Of a stretch of DNA of 64,000 nucleotides, positions 22,380-34,609 are shown one piece after another. How positions within the stretch are numbered: the first letter of the stretch is position 1; the number at the start of each line of letters is the position of its first letter. The DNA lies in the NCBI GenBank assembly GCA_947044365.1, contig OX345636.1, positions 24,833,466 to 24,897,465 of the forward strand. Direction: 5' to 3'. The notes beneath the pieces are model-generated. The model was given only the letters and a program-made list of their open reading frames with translations. It did not search any database and was not told the origin of the DNA. The stretch is from Petrosia ficiformis (taxonomy: Eukaryota; Porifera; Demospongiae; Haplosclerida; Petrosiidae). A program made the translations under genes and the position numbers.

Positions 22380-25144
22380 AACACGTTTTCAGTACAGAGA
22401 TATAGATGTAGAGTCGGTACATTCACTGGTTTGAAGTCAAATAGGATAACAAACAGAGATCTTTCTCCTGTACAGATCCCCAGAAACTGTAGTCCTTTGT
22501 CAAACACTAGTAGTAATGCAAGTGCTAGTACCAGTACTGATTCAACACCCACTAGATTATGTAGTAATCAATCAACTTCACAAAGTCAAATAGTTATGTT
22601 GCTTCAGCAACAAAAAGAACTTGAAAAAAAGCAACGAAAGAATAGAGTAAGCATTAAAACAACTGCAGCAAAGTCAGGATAACTACATTCCACGATCAAG
22701 CGAAAGAGTTCCCAAAGAACTTTCTGTCAGTTATTTTTATTGTGTGAATTTAATTGTTATAAATCTTTTCTGTAGGCAATAGTACATGAAGTATATAGCC
22801 AATTAAAAGAGCAATCTTTGGACGAGCTGTTGGAATGGGATTTAACAACAAAGTAAGCAGAAATATATTTTTTTACCTCATTCTTGATTCATTTAATTGA
22901 ACTATTTTGTGATTTAGCTTTAATAACAGCAGTAATGCAGCTGTTAACACTGAATTAATTCAAAATGTACAAGCCCTTCAGACAGACACCAGCTATATAG
23001 TCCAGTTATTATTAGACGTGAGTTAATTATGCTTCTGGTATCTCAATATGTTTATGTGTTATTAAATTATCAAAGGTGCCTTAAGAATTATTATTATTGG
23101 GCTCGCCGTGCCTACGCATTGGCGAGTCTTTAGCACATTGGTTGTCATTCTGTCATTCATTCATTCTGTCTGTCTGTCTGTCTGTCCCCACTTTTTTAAT
23201 TTAATCGTTGATTTAAACTTTATTATTCAACTTTTTTTTACTTTGAACAGTTATAACTTCAAACGCATACCTCCCACAGCCGCCAAACTTTAAGATCTGT
23301 TCAAAAACATGGTCTTCTATTGCTCTGTTGTTTTTATAACGAAGTAAACTGTATCAAAAGTTACTTAGAATGGAAAATGCTAAAATCACTACAGATCCTA
23401 GCCAGATGCTTTAAGCGTCGATTTAAAGACTTGATACAGTAGAGAAAGAAATTTATCAAAATCGTATTGAAAAGAGATTTGCCACAGACATTGTTTTAGC
23501 AAGTTACAGACTCTTACATTCTATCTCTGTAAGCTTCTCCAGTTTCTGCCATTTACTTGCAATAACCCACACCCAATGTGATCACTTGAGATAACTCAGA
23601 TCAAACGTGGAGGTCAGTTTAGAGCAATACCTTCCTTTCTGAACTGGTCGCTATTATTGAACTTTTGTTTGACTTTCAAATTACATATATTTGAACTGTA
23701 AGTTCAATGCGTTTAGTTGTAACAATGTACAATTCATTATAAGATAATTATCTTTAGTAACTGACAGTTGTGGCATAGATATTTTGGTAATGAATCACAG
23801 TGAGGTAATGAATATTTGTTAGAAGAGTATATTATGTAATTTGACTGTAAGTAATATAGTTATTATACTGGTTCAATGCAGTATAGCTGATGGAGAATCA
23901 TTCTTAGTCATCTTCCATGTGTTTTTATATTTATCAGAAATAATCTTAGCCAGTCTAGCCACAAAAAACTCTCAACCGACTTTCAACTTTATATAAACAA
24001 CAACTTCTAATTTAAGCTTGTTACTTTCTCTCTTGCATCTCATTTATTTAATTGTTGCAATTGCGACCTATCCTTAAGCTACAGCGGCGAGGCCACGCAC
24101 CAAAGGTGCTTCATTTATCTTTGTTTACATATTATGTTTTAACACTGTATCATCATAGTGATCAATAATATAATTATATTTATTCAATTTCAATTCATTG
24201 TGAGTGAAACTTAATAATTCATATCTATGGTTGATATTTACATGAGATACATCTGCTGAACTTGTTTGATACTTGAATGATATAGATGTGGGTTGACTAT
24301 CAAATACATTTTGCATTAAATGAAAATACATTTGTTGTGATAAGCAAATCACTATCAAAACTGCACTTTATGGTATGAAATGATGATTTTAGATAAAGTA
24401 TTATTTGTGCTTGTATCAAACATGAATTTCATTCACTCAAAAAGTAGTTTTGATACTCTTTTGTTACAACAAAGATAAAGAATCAACCACATTTATTGAT
24501 GCTGTGCGTGATATGAGCTACAGCAGTTTGGTAAGCACATATGACTATAGACTTTAGTGTATAACTTGTACATGTAATTATGCATCACAGAATGATGATG
24601 TACCAAGTCTACCACCACCAGTTAGAGTTTAATGTAGTTGTATTATACATGTATATACATGTACTCATGTCTACAGGAATCTAAATTAGAAGTTGACCAC
24701 AATGGAGTCACATATACTAAAAACAGAAGCTCACAATACCCACAATACCCACAACAAGTATATCAACAAGAACCATTCCAAGAGCCTTCTTCATGGATGA
24801 AATGATTCACCCAACCTACTTTCAGTTTTGGGGTTGGTAGACCAAGAGTTTGTGACCCCAACAGAAAACGTCAGGAACACCAACTTGTTTTGAAGTTAGG
24901 AGTGCTAGCTGCTCCAGAAAAATCTTCTGCACAAACCAAACCTGGTCAGACACCAGAGGAAATGAAGTTATCAAATGTTAAAGGTGTTCTTGGAAAACGA
25001 TAACTGGACAAAGGCAAAATGAAAGCAATTCAATCTGCTGCATTTCGACTATATCCCGTAATAGAGACAGAAACAGAAATATCTGCTTGGGCAGCATGTA
25101 TTAGATCAGTAGATGAAGCATGCAGAAGACTCAAGAGAAATTAG
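22380..25144 (+). pseudogene. BEN-like domain gene, spliced, with stops
   Basis: Exons with GT/AG borders: to 22646 (Ser/Thr-rich, then LLQQQKELEKKQRKNR), 22776-22852, 22918-23017, about 24481-24530, about 24592-24632 and 24677-25144. The last exon ends GKR-stop-LDKGKMKAIQSAAF, then AWAACIRSVDEACRRLKRN, which matches the end of a BEN domain (LD..K...I.......W..C...I...CR), a DNA-binding module of chromatin and viral proteins. Two in-frame stops in the last exon (after SSWMK and after LGKR) show this copy is dead. A roughly 1-kb insertion (23076-24115) separates exons 3 and 4. It lies head to head with a CACTA transposase, like the gene at 7938. Confidence 0.6.
23076..24115. mobile_element. 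Probable insertion inside the BEN-like gene
   Basis: Between exon 3 and exon 4 the spacing jumps to 1.46 kb, while the other introns are 60-130 bp. The extra sequence starts with GGGCTCGCCGTGCC and a (TCTG)n run (23166-23186) and ends near GGCGAGGCCACGCACC. No transposase is visible. The ends share GGCGAG-like sequence, but proper inverted repeats were not demonstrated. Confidence 0.4.
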
Positions 25145-25149
25145 CATAC

Positions 25150-25790
25150 ATGTATATACAAAGACACACGAATAGCATACTCTAAACTTTCACATGATAA
25201 TTAAAAAGGGTTATTGTCTATTGAACTTCAACTTACTGGATGTTCCTATCCAACTCTGTAGATAGCATAAAAAAAGCAGTAAGACTACGAGAGGATAATA
25301 ACAAACAGCCCAAGCCCATGGCCATGTAGCTAGATTCGCCCACTTAGACAATTAAATCTCTATAACTGTCTATCTGGTGAGTATAGTAATGTGATAATTA
25401 AAAAAAATATTATTATATATAAGTATATGCAACAGACCTGGGTTCATAGTGCAAGTCATAAAGATGTACTGCAGTTATACCAGCAATTTTGTGTGCTTAT
25501 TATCAAAACTGGAATAGCATGGCAAATCTTTAGATCAGTTCATCTTTTTCTGACTGACTGGTGGTTTCTGATTCAGGCAGCACTGACTTCACATAGGGAT
25601 TGGATTTTTGTAACTTGTGTGAGGGAATTATGTCTCGTGACAATGGACATAAACCACACTTAGTAAACCCACTATTGAACTGCTATGGTAAAAAAGATTT
25701 TTTGAAAAACCTGGCCAATAGCATGGGGAATCCTCTTAGCAGCGCATGTCTCCAGTTGGTGCATCTTTAGAACAGTCTTCTAGAAGATGC
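25150..25790. other. Gene-free interval
   Basis: I see no gene. AT-rich spacer between the BEN-like gene and the next transposase. Confidence 0.5.
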
Positions 25791-27053
25791 AGCTTTTACA
25801 GGACAAATACTGACACATCCAATGGCTGAATGATGTGTGTGCAGTGTGGTGGAAAACAGACCAATTGAATACTATTTACTTGAGCCATTTCAATGAGGGC
25901 TAAGCTCATATGAGACTGATGGCTGTCAAAAAAAGAGTATAACAGGAAATTTGGAACACAAATGCTGAACTGCAGGGACAAACAGTTTTTCAAACCATTG
26001 TAAAAAGTTTGCTGATTCCATCCAACCACTATCTGAAACTGAATACAGGCATGCAGAGGGCCCCCCTTTCATCCACATGCTGCACAGGTTTTTACCTTTA
26101 ATAAACAACATAAGGTGGTAGGTGGGTACCATCAGCACAGCCACATGCCAGTACTGTAATGTAATCACGACCACTCCCTCCCATTGTTACCTGAACATCC
26201 ATGATAGGGTTTCCAAAGTAACTTTCGAGATTCCAACTTCTGAGGGTTATTTCATAAAGATAAACTGTATTGCACTTAATATCTTGAATGAAACTCACAG
26301 CAAAAGTCTTTTTACCTCAAAAGAAACGATTTTGAAATTTAGTCACTAAAGGGGTTAATTACATTTCGCGCACTTATTCAAACGTGTGAGGTGTGCTGGC
26401 TGAGTCTGAACAAGTCTGAACTTATATCCTTGTTTTTTAGTGCGAAACTTGTCAGTGTGAGTATTAGTCGGTTAGTTTGGTGTTATTATTGGAATGTGAT
26501 GTTTAGATAATTACATGTAAAATCAAAAGTAGTGTGGTAATTTAAACGCTCATTGTGTTGTTGTGTAAGGGGTTAACAACTCTATTCTACTGTGCATGGA
26601 AACCATCTAAACAATAGACATGATTGTTTTCAATTTCGGTTTCACAATTTACGGCCTTACTGCTGTCAAAGTACCCCAATATAATATATATTATATAATA
26701 TATATTATATATATAATACACAGATATATATCTTTAATTTTTTTTGCCAAATTATGTGGCCAAAAAAACTACATCAGAGCTTTTATTAATCCAATAGATG
26801 TCAGCCTGGAACCTAGGCCTTGGTTCGAGGCTGTACAGTGTAACATCTAATAAATTAATCAAAGCTCTGATGAAGCTTTTTACATTGTGATAATGTTACA
26901 ACAATGGTAAAAGTACTTTTTGTATAAAAACTCATCATTCTTTTACTATATGATTTGGCCTGCTTAGATTCAGTGAACTGAGCTGGACTATAATCAAACA
27001 TCAAATAATCTGACAGTTGAGTTGAGCCACTAAACCTGTTTTTGGGCAGGATG

Positions 27054-27291
27054 TCAACATCACAGAAAGGTACTACTAGTGCATGGTCTCACAAATGTTT
27101 ATTACATTTTGCCTTTTTTTGAAGAAAATTCTAAATACTGTTTGAAAAATGTGCTGGAATTGCATGCTGAAGTGAAGCACTTAGTTGCATTGGTTGAAAA
27201 GCTGACCAGTGAATTTACTGCAATAAAAGAAGAGCTAGAAGCATCTCGAGTTGATATAGATTCAATGAGATCAGCCATTGGAGACTGTTGA
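27054..27291 (+). CDS. Small coiled-coil protein inside the long-TIR element
   Basis: An open stretch near 27079-27291 encodes about 70 residues, with a heptad-like segment (LHAEVKHLVALVEKL, then ELEASRVDIDSM) that predicts a short coiled coil. An in-phase ATG at 27054 is separated from it by a frame change, so the true start is unclear. No homology is recognised. It lies just inside the left inverted repeat, where element genes or captured exons would be expected. Confidence 0.3.
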
Positions 27292-27518
27292 GAAAGACTA
27301 ATACAACTTGAGATTTTTTAGAGTTACCAGCATACCAAAAATAAACAAAACAAATTTTTTCAGTTGTGCTGATTTTTGTTATCATTTGACATCTTGCATC
27401 TAAAAATTAATTTTTATTAAAAGTAATGATCATGACAGCTACAATTATTAAATCATCATTGAGGATATCAACAATTAAGTCGAAACTGTATATTGTGTCA
27501 TCACCTTCATACTCTACT

Positions 27519-28141
27519 TCATGTGTTTTTGATGAAGGACAATAATTGACTACAGTAATTGACTACAATAATTGCTCTGAGATTAGAATCGATTGCAATG
27601 TAAAATTTGCCAATGGTTATTTTAGTGATGCTTGACTTGAATTTAGTCAAGTAAGGATACAATGTTTTATAAAAACCAACATCTGGGATGCCTTTCACTT
27701 GCCAGGGAAGAGATGTCTCAGCTTCAAAAGCATGAAAACAAGACATAAATAACTCTTCATTCAGTCCATACACAAGTGGCTCTGGTGGGTACTGCCAACA
27801 CTGGCTGCAACTTCCTATGAATGGATAGTGAATTAGCTGAAATAATGTTATTGGTCGGAAAAGAAATATAATTATCAACATACCTGAAACTGCCACAGTA
27901 ACATTCTTTACACAAGGTTTCCAAATCCTTTTGTGGTACGTGGCCAAAGGGGATCCAACAAGCTTAGCATCTCCTTTCAATGATGGCCTTGTTAGTGCAA
28001 CTATATGCTCAACTGTTTCTAAGAGTCTGCAAGGGCGTCTAATAACTAGATTAGGATAGCATTCCAACAACCTAGTACATAGCAAATTAGCATCATCAGA
28101 CGTTTCTTCAAATGAGTCTATTAGCTCTCCATACATAGGCG
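27519..28141 (-). CDS. Unidentified spliced gene inside the long-TIR element
   Basis: Two exons are well supported by splice borders: 28141-27884 (acceptor TTTAG, donor GTATG) and 27814-27519. They encode APMYGELIDSFEETSDD..., then KLVGSPLATYHKRIWKPC, SCSQCWQYPPEPLVYG and FHAFEAETSLPWQVKG. The frame stays open across both exons, which suggests a real protein. No DDE motif, zinc-finger signature or known domain is recognised. It may be the C-terminal part of an element-specific protein or a captured host gene. A third exon near 27520-27430 (EYEGDDTIYSFDLIVDIL) is possible. Confidence 0.45.
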
Positions 28142-29389
28142 CTAAATGAAAAAAAAATTTAAATGAGGTGCAATTGTGACTAAACTGAAAACTGACTATA
28201 TAGCTGGACATGCATCATGTCAGGATTACACAGTAAAAAGGCAGAATTGTAAATATGCCCAAAAACAGGTTTAGCGGCTCGACTCACTGTCAGATCAATT
28301 GATGTTCAGTTATAGTCTAGCTCAGTTCACTGACAAAAAAAGTGAAACTGAAATTGAAAAAAAATAATGTCTATTGTTTAGATGGTTTCCACAGTAGAAT
28401 CTTCACCAAATTAACACCATATAGAGAGTTGTTAACCCCTTACACAACAACACAATGAGCGTTTAAATTACCACACTACTTTCGATTTTACATGTAATTA
28501 TCTAAACATCACATTCTAATAACACCAAACTAACCGATTAATACAAGTTTCGCACTAATAACCCTCGCTTTTTAAGGATATAAGTTCAGACTTATTCGGA
28601 CTCAGCCAGCACACCTCGCATGTTTGAATAAGTGCGCAATAATTAGAAATGGAATTAACCCCTTAGTGACTAAATTTCAAAATAGCTTCTTTTGAGGTAA
28701 AAAGACTTTTGCTGTGAGTTTTATTCAAGATATTAAGTGCAATACAGTTTATCTTTATAAAATAACCCTCAGAAGTTGGAATCTCAAAAGTTGATTTTTG
28801 ACTTTGGAAACCCTATCCATGATTTGCTAAAATCTTGGAAACAGCAGCAGAAGTACAAAATCCAGTTTCATCACAATTCCAAATGTAATGCTGCAGCTCG
28901 TTGATTGGTAGAGATGTCAAGTCAGTTTTTTCATGTAACTTGTCAACTTGATGAAACCAAGCATCCATTACCTCTGGAGTGGCAGATGCTGGAGCTTTCA
29001 TATACTGATCTGGGAGTGGCAACATCTGAGGTATCCATTCCACTAATCTTTACCTCGCACTCCATCACAGAAAATATTAGGACGAAATGGTTGATCCTTC
29101 AGGTAGTCACAAACAACCAACCCCACTAACTCTTTTGTCAGCCCAAATCCAATCTCTTGTAAGACTTGAAGGGTAACTACTATTTCTTTCTCCTCCATTA
29201 CAGAAAGAACTGTAGTTGAACCAGCCCCAACATTAGAAACTTTACCTAAAGAGTGGACAAAGGTATACCAAACTTTTTAGAAGCTTGAGTAACTTTCATT
29301 TCTCAAATTTTAACAGCATCAACAGCTCCTGAAAGCTGCTCACTGGAATACTTAGCTAGTTGTTTTTTTTGATAATGTCTCACCATGTT

Positions 29390-31070
29390 AGAATATCAGA
29401 TTTTTGACGGCTGGCAAGTGAGAATCAGTAAGAACAAGTCTCAATCGCATTTCTTTTAGTTAAAAAGTAACAATCGGCATGAAGAAAGTCCAAATAAATG
29501 GTCCCCTGGTTCCACGTGACCTTCTCTGAAATTGTATTTTGCTGGTATTGTCGAGGTAATCAGATATTCTGTCCAATAACTCTTGCTACAAACTTGAATC
29601 GAGTTAAATGGTCAGTGTCACAAAAGATGAAGTCCAGTAGTAAGTAACTATATAAACAAAAAAAATACAGCACTCTCAGTTTGTCGCAACAGCAACTTCA
29701 AATGATGAAAAATATCGAAATTACCCTGCCTTGCCTTAAGCCTCTCCTGAATTTCATTTACAGAGTATCCCAAACTCCTCAAAGCAACAATCCTTCCTTT
29801 TCATTCAATTGAAGTCTAGGTATTATTGACAACTTTGAAAATTCTTCACTATTTGCTCATTGCTTGTCACGCCTGTTTATATACCTCTTTCACTTTTGCA
29901 ACAGACACATTCCAAATTATTATAACCACACCCACCTTGATCAAGTATAAAATGGTGAGGTGTGGATCAGCATCACAGATGCAACTGAATGCAGCTTCTT
30001 TGCAACTTTCTGGACCTCCTTACCAATTACTGCAAGCACAGCATCCACTCAAGTCTGCAAGTGAACGGTATTTTTCCCTTATTCTCCCAACATCACTTTC
30101 TCTAGTGTCTCTCACTAGAACTAGCTAGAAAGCAAGTCTATACGTCACACATACATCAACATTCCATTCTGATCTCCTTTTACTTTTTTTTTTTAGTACC
30201 CTAAGCTATCTTCAAAGTAACATCAACCACATCCAACAAAGCATGGGCGTTTTTGACAATAGAATGCCGACATGCCGCCATGCCGCCACCACTCTCGTAA
30301 TCTAAAGTAATTTGAGGTGTTGTTCATCCAAGATCCGCAGTTTAAATTCAGTATTCTATTAAGTTGGATACACTTCCTCTCTAACAGAATGTTGTAAAAT
30401 TACAACCTTATAAAACTGAAAGGGATACTGTAGCACCTCGAGCGTCACTTGAGAGCGGCCGTTAGGGCTCGCGCTCACATGCTCATTCAAATTTGCGTCG
30501 AGATGGAAGAGTGTACTATTAGCGCTCTCGCGACTAAGTCGAATCGCGTCGACTCGCACTCGCATTTCTCAGTGAAGTTGTGGCTGAATTCCAGTGTACT
30601 TACTAAGCTTTCACAGTTACTTGTGCAGATGTAAATCATACTATAATTGGGTTCAGAAAGGATTCATACAGAGTGATTTGTACTGCATATTGGAACCCTT
30701 TGGACCCTAGTGCATGGAATTGTAACAAATTATTATAATGTCACATTATACATTATACATAACTCTTGTCAAGACTTGCTTCATCTCTCCAATCATAACC
30801 AGTTACTAGCTATAATTGAAAAAAAATGTCAATGAATTAAATCTTGATATAAACATTGTGACACCAACCTGTGGTGTTACCTCAACAGTTTGTTGGATTA
30901 TGGTAACACTTGAAGATCACCACAGCACCATGGTACTACATAACTCTGATACTTGGTTGCAATGACCAGTATAGTAGGTGAGTGGAGTGAACTGGTAATT
31001 TCGTTACTTCAATATTGTTTTCTACAGCTAACTTGAGAACTTCATACTGAATATGAGTTTTATGACCATG
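29390..31070. other. Mostly gene-free interval
   Basis: No complete gene. On the minus strand near 29730-29820 a short diverged segment with GYSVNEIQERL resembles a transposase helix-turn-helix. The rest is low in coding signal. Confidence 0.35.
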
Positions 31071-31078
31071 TATAATAA

Positions 31079-31895
31079 TTAATAATACTGGTCTTTATCT
31101 AATGAAGGAAAAAATAGATATTTCATCCAATCTAGGAAATTTATTTCAGTCATCCAGCCTCTATCATAAACTGCGTATCTCGTTCCTACTGGAACACCCT
31201 GAGTATTGTCAAACATTAGTTGTTGGCCAGTATACAATATGTATGGAAGCAGTAGCTTTCCATCTCTTGAACAGTTACCTTGCCTGTCCCTCCTACAATG
31301 TATTGAGGTGCTTTTGCTCTCTTTTTGGCAATGATTTTTTGGGGTCTCCCACACAGGCAGAAACTAGTCTCATCTGCATTGAAAATGCGCTCTGGATGAT
31401 CTACCAGTCCTGTTTTGTTCTAATAGGGGTTTTGAAATTGAAACAAGTGTATATAGAGAAAAAAACATCCCTATATTTGCTTTGTGATGACTATGTATTA
31501 AGCATTGCTGACGGCACTTGTGTCTCTACCTTTCTGCCAGGTGCACTCCTGGGGCCTGAAGACGTAAGTGTAAGCCTAATTGCAGTCTAAATACACAGAT
31601 GTCTGATGAACTGACTGAGGTACTCCTTCAAGGTTCTAAATGATGACTTCCTCGTGTCTGAAACTCAACAACTTATCATACTTACTTGTTAAAGATTCTT
31701 GCATAGAGCCTCCATTTGCCCTGGCAATTTGAAGCGATTAAGGCTTCCTCATAGCAATTTGTGGGTTTCTTTTCAAAAACCCACTCCACCATCTTTTTCC
31801 TGGGAAGCTGTTTGGGAAGATACTTGTTCATTTTATTTGATTTACAGCAGTTACTATACTGATTACATCTTTCTTCCCAATCCCATACCCCGACT
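31079..31895 (-). pseudogene. pogo/jerky-like transposase fragment, third copy
   Basis: Reading leftward: a CENP-B-type domain (GYGIGKKDVISIV, then RWWSGFLKRNPQIAMRKP followed by TAA where Gln is expected) and the donor of an intron near 31685; then RIFNADETSFCLC with the first catalytic Asp near 31375; then QYIVGGTGKVTV, LPYILYTGQQLM and YDRGWMTEINFLDWMK. The second and third Asp motifs are beyond the preserved part. Several frame changes occur. This is a dead fragment of a subfamily distinct from the two copies above. Confidence 0.72.
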
Positions 31896-31929
31896 CTGAA
31901 AATATAGTGCACGCAAAGATAAGTGATGT

Positions 31930-32000
31930 CCGGAATTATGGGACCTTACTATAAATATATATAAATATATATATATATATAAAATATTATACAACAGTTA
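31930..32000. repeat. (TA)n microsatellite
   Basis: ATATAAATATATATATATAT-type tract at about 31955-31990. Confidence 0.75.
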
Positions 32001-32216
32001 TTAGTATTAGTTACACTTTTACATTCTTCCTAAATCTTCCTGCTGGTTTGTAGCTTGAGCTTGCATTCTTTTATGCACCGAGCCCTCCGGGAATGATGTA
32101 ACGTTTTTAACTACGTATACAATGCATTGTCATGCAAGTAACACAAACATACGTCATTATAATTAAAATAATAGTTCTAACTTGTGGGAAAGCAATTATA
32201 GAACATTCAAAACAGT

Positions 32217-32344
32217 TATTTTCCTGTGACGTATTAAATTTTTGCTTGATTAGTAATATGTTCCAAGTGAAGATGTGATGCAGCTCAAATTTGAATGAAG
32301 GATATTACTAATCAAGCAATAATTTAATGGGTCACATGAAAATG
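32217..32344. mobile_element. Small foldback element
   Basis: Arms at 32217-32262 and 32299-32344 are inverted copies of about 46 bp; both contain GCTTGATTAGTAATAT when read from outside inwards. The 36-bp spacer has no coding content. It resembles a minimal MITE; no target duplication was confirmed. Confidence 0.72.
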
Positions 32345-32641
32345 TCCAAATCTGCATACAAATTTCTATGATGGTAATATTATTCATTGAAAGTGTCACT
32401 AATAATATTATAATTATATACTTTTAGCAATTACCTTGTATAGTATGGTTTTATGCCTATACTGGACCATAGATTCACACCTACCAACTCCAGTTTTTAA
32501 AGGTCTCAAGGTGCACAGGCAATATCTCAAGATTTCCAAGAAGCAGAACTGATTTTCAATTTTCATTGAGTATCCTTATTCTCAAACAGCTACACCCTTC
32601 GAATATGAGTCTACTAGTAGTGCATTAAATTCTTGATTAAA

Positions 32642-33181
32642 ATGGCATCGTGTAATTTAGTGGAGTGCGAGCTTGAGCAGACTGAGGATGAATTGAACTG
32701 TAACCCTTCTTTTCAACATGGGTCTGAAAGTGATAAAGATGCTGAGCCAGATGATGATAAGGCCACTGAAAGTGAAACAGACAATGAAGTGGAACCTCTT
32801 CCATCAAAAATGGCAGTGGAGGCTGGTGTGTGGTGTTACGAGACAAAGTTTCAAATGGATGGAAGAAACAGTGGCCAATTGTTTTCTCGGTTTCTATTGA
32901 CCCATATCGTTTTTGTTGCCAAACATAAGGGTGCACTGGATGCATTTTGTACTTTTTGTGATTCTGATTATGATTACAGAGATTCTCAGGTACGTTCATG
33001 TGAGGTCGTTAAACCTAGAGAGAACCATTACTCGAATGTTGCAGCTGTGTATGAATCTTTAACAAGTTATGAATGTCAGGCAAGGTTGAAAAGATTTTAT
33101 TCCCTTTATATGCCATTAAAGCAAACATGTGTCAATAATTTTATGCCTTCACATTACCATAGATGCGTTTTTGCATCATAG
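32642..33181 (+). CDS. Unidentified acidic open frame
   Basis: Starting at ATG 32642 (MASCNLVECELEQTED), the frame encodes about 180 residues. The first 60 are strongly acidic (SESDKDAEPDDDKATESETDNE), as in the N-termini of several DNA transposases, including piggyBac. The remainder has a few Cys (FCTFCDSDYDY) but no recognised motif. It lies directly upstream of a remnant that matches the piggyBac-like element at 3095-3776, so it may be a degraded N-terminal piece of an autonomous relative. That link is inference only. Confidence 0.35.
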   Translation: MASCNLVECELEQTEDELNCNPSFQHGSESDKDAEPDDDKATESETDNEVEPLPSKMAVEAGVWCYETKFQMDGRNSGQLFSRFLLTHIVFVAKHKGALDAFCTFCDSDYDYRDSQVRSCEVVKPRENHYSNVAAVYESLTSYECQARLKRFYSLYMPLKQTCVNNFMPSHYHRCVFAS

Positions 33182-33199
33182 CAATTCACCTTGCCTTTT

Positions 33200-33480
33200 C
33201 GCTTGACTTTTTGGCCTTTCCACATTATTCAATCAAACGTTTGCATAAAACAGTCTGTTAAATTTGCTTTGATAGTGATGCAAAACGTGAAGCTATACAT
33301 CTAGCCATTCGATCTTGTAAAGACGCTAAGTGTGGGCGTTGTCACTGAACACTGCACTTTTGAACACTCGCCTTGCTGCTTTTCTGCAACTAACGAAGCA
33401 TGTTTTTGGTATCAATGACTTTCTGAGAAGGTCTTCTGTAACTGAGCGAGTTTTAGTATCATGAGGTAATTTTTAGAATT
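33200..33480 (+). mobile_element. piggyBac-family remnant
   Basis: The sequence CAAAACGTGAAGCTATAC, then GACGCTAAGTGTGGGCGTTG and AACGAAGCATGTTTTTGGT follows the order of the internal part of the element at 3095-3776. The ends are not recognisable. Confidence 0.65.
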
Positions 33481-33681
33481 TTGGTTCAGTATCTATAGCA
33501 TCTTTCATGCTTTATAATTATATACAAATAATTTGCTTTTACCAACCACTGGGAAGCAGGAAAAATATCATGCACATGAAAATTTTGCCAAATCCATGTA
33601 TAGTAGGGTATTTAATTATATAAGCAATTGAATAATTATAATTATACACATTGTAGTGAAATGATAAAGAGATGTGAATAA

Positions 33682-33780
33682 TTTTAAATTGGTTAGTTTC
33701 ATTGTAGAAATTGTGTGATGTATATAATTTCATTTTAAATTGGTTAGCTTCATTGTAGAAATTGTGTGATGTATATAATT
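33682..33780. repeat. Tandem duplication of about 50 bp
   Basis: TTTTAAATTGGTTAG(T/C)TTCATTG... continues to GATGTATATAATT twice in direct succession, with one visible difference. Confidence 0.85.
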
Positions 33781-33789
33781 ATTCTTCAT

Positions 33790-34606
33790 TGGCACAGATT
33801 GCATATAAATCTAGTTAGCTTCACAGAATTTGCTTGTTTCTAAATTAATATGAGAAAAATGGCCACCTAAAAGTAAATATACTGACTTTGCTGGAGTAAT
33901 AAAATGCACAAAATGGCATGTTAGCCAACCATAAAACAAGTTTTGTGTCATCCATCCACTGGGGGACTTTCCAAAATAGGAGTTATCTACTCCTCTTTCC
34001 AGTGTTGTAGCCAAACCTCTCACCTGGAAAATTTAACATTGGAGGTATCCCACCACTAGCTGCACTTATGATACAAAGAGTGGTACTTTGCTCTTTGTTA
34101 TTACCAGTGATTTGATAGACCTGGTTTGTGGCTTCCGGTGGCATCATTTTTCCTTACATTGAACAAAGTGAGAATCCATTTTCATCACAATTCCAAATTG
34201 CAGATGGCTTATCGAGTATTTCATGCTTAAGTAATAACTGGCTAAACTCTGAAAACCATTATCTAATACTCTTGGTGTGCACAAAATAGCCCTGCTAACT
34301 GCAAGTGCTTTGAGGTGTTCGCATTTTCACTTTTGGATCTAAGGAACCCATACCACCAATGTTTCCCAGGTCTGTTGTCTTGTATATCTGTTTCTTATTT
34401 CCACTGTCCACTTTGCTATTTCTTCTCCTTGGTAAGGACTGTAGGTGGACCTGGTTTTGCTCCAGATTGAACATTTCCTAAAAGATGGTTTTGAAGTGTT
34501 GTTCTAGGAACAGCATGCTTAGTGTTGCTTTTCTAATGGACATTCTTGTACTCGTAACATCTTGTATAGCCTTGCTCATATTCTCCTGCGTCTATTTGCT
34601 TGCCAT
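33790..34606 (-). pseudogene. pogo-like transposase fragment, fourth copy
   Basis: From ATG 34606 leftward: a pipsqueak helix-turn-helix (ENMSKAIQDVTSTRMSIRKAT, allowing one stop after MASK), a linker with GAKPGPPTVLTKEK, a CENP-B-type region (GKHWWYGFLR), then IWNCDENGFSLCSM with a stop directly after it, QVYQITGNNKEQSTTL, SPSGWMTQNLFYGWL and the degraded second motif LLLGGHFSHINLETS, in which Gly replaces the catalytic Asp. The third motif is not preserved. Multiple stops and frameshifts make this the most decayed of the pogo-like copies. Confidence 0.72.
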
Positions 34607-34609
34607 TTT

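Larger units (their letters stand above)
26206..28814. mobile_element. Element with long terminal inverted repeats and 9-bp target duplication
   Basis: The target site ATCCATGAT is present on both sides (26197-26205 and 28815-28823). Between them the element starts AGGGTTTCCAAAG and ends with its complement. The two ends are inverted copies over roughly 550 bp: 28262-28814 matches 26206-26650 plus about 26965-27047, the left copy being split by about 300 bp of AT-rich extra sequence. Long inverted repeats with 9-bp duplications fit a Mutator-like element; Merlin-type or foldback elements are alternatives. No catalytic domain is recognised. The inside holds one spliced minus-strand gene and one small plus-strand open frame. 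Confidence 0.85.
25796..29386 (-). pseudogene. pogo-like transposase, second copy, split by an insertion
   Basis: The N-terminal part starts at ATG 29386 (MVRHYQKKQLAKYSSEQL), with a pipsqueak helix-turn-helix (VTQASKKFGIPLSTL), then a CENP-B-type region (GKD-stop-WNGYLR, where TAG at 29043-29045 replaces Trp) and the first DDE motif IWNCDETGFC, ending SKILANHG at 28823. A 2.6-kb element then interrupts the gene. The rest resumes at 26205 with MDVQVTMGGSGRDYITV, DSGWMESANFLQWF, a degraded second motif (FDSHQSHMSLAL) and IIQPLDVSV. Introns and several frameshifts also occur. The domain order equals that of the copy at 14450-16260, but the sequences are well diverged, so this is a different subfamily. 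Confidence 0.82.

Noticed and set aside
23150..23190. CRISPR-like array of TCTG units
   Set aside because: It is a simple tetranucleotide run without spacers, in a eukaryotic context.
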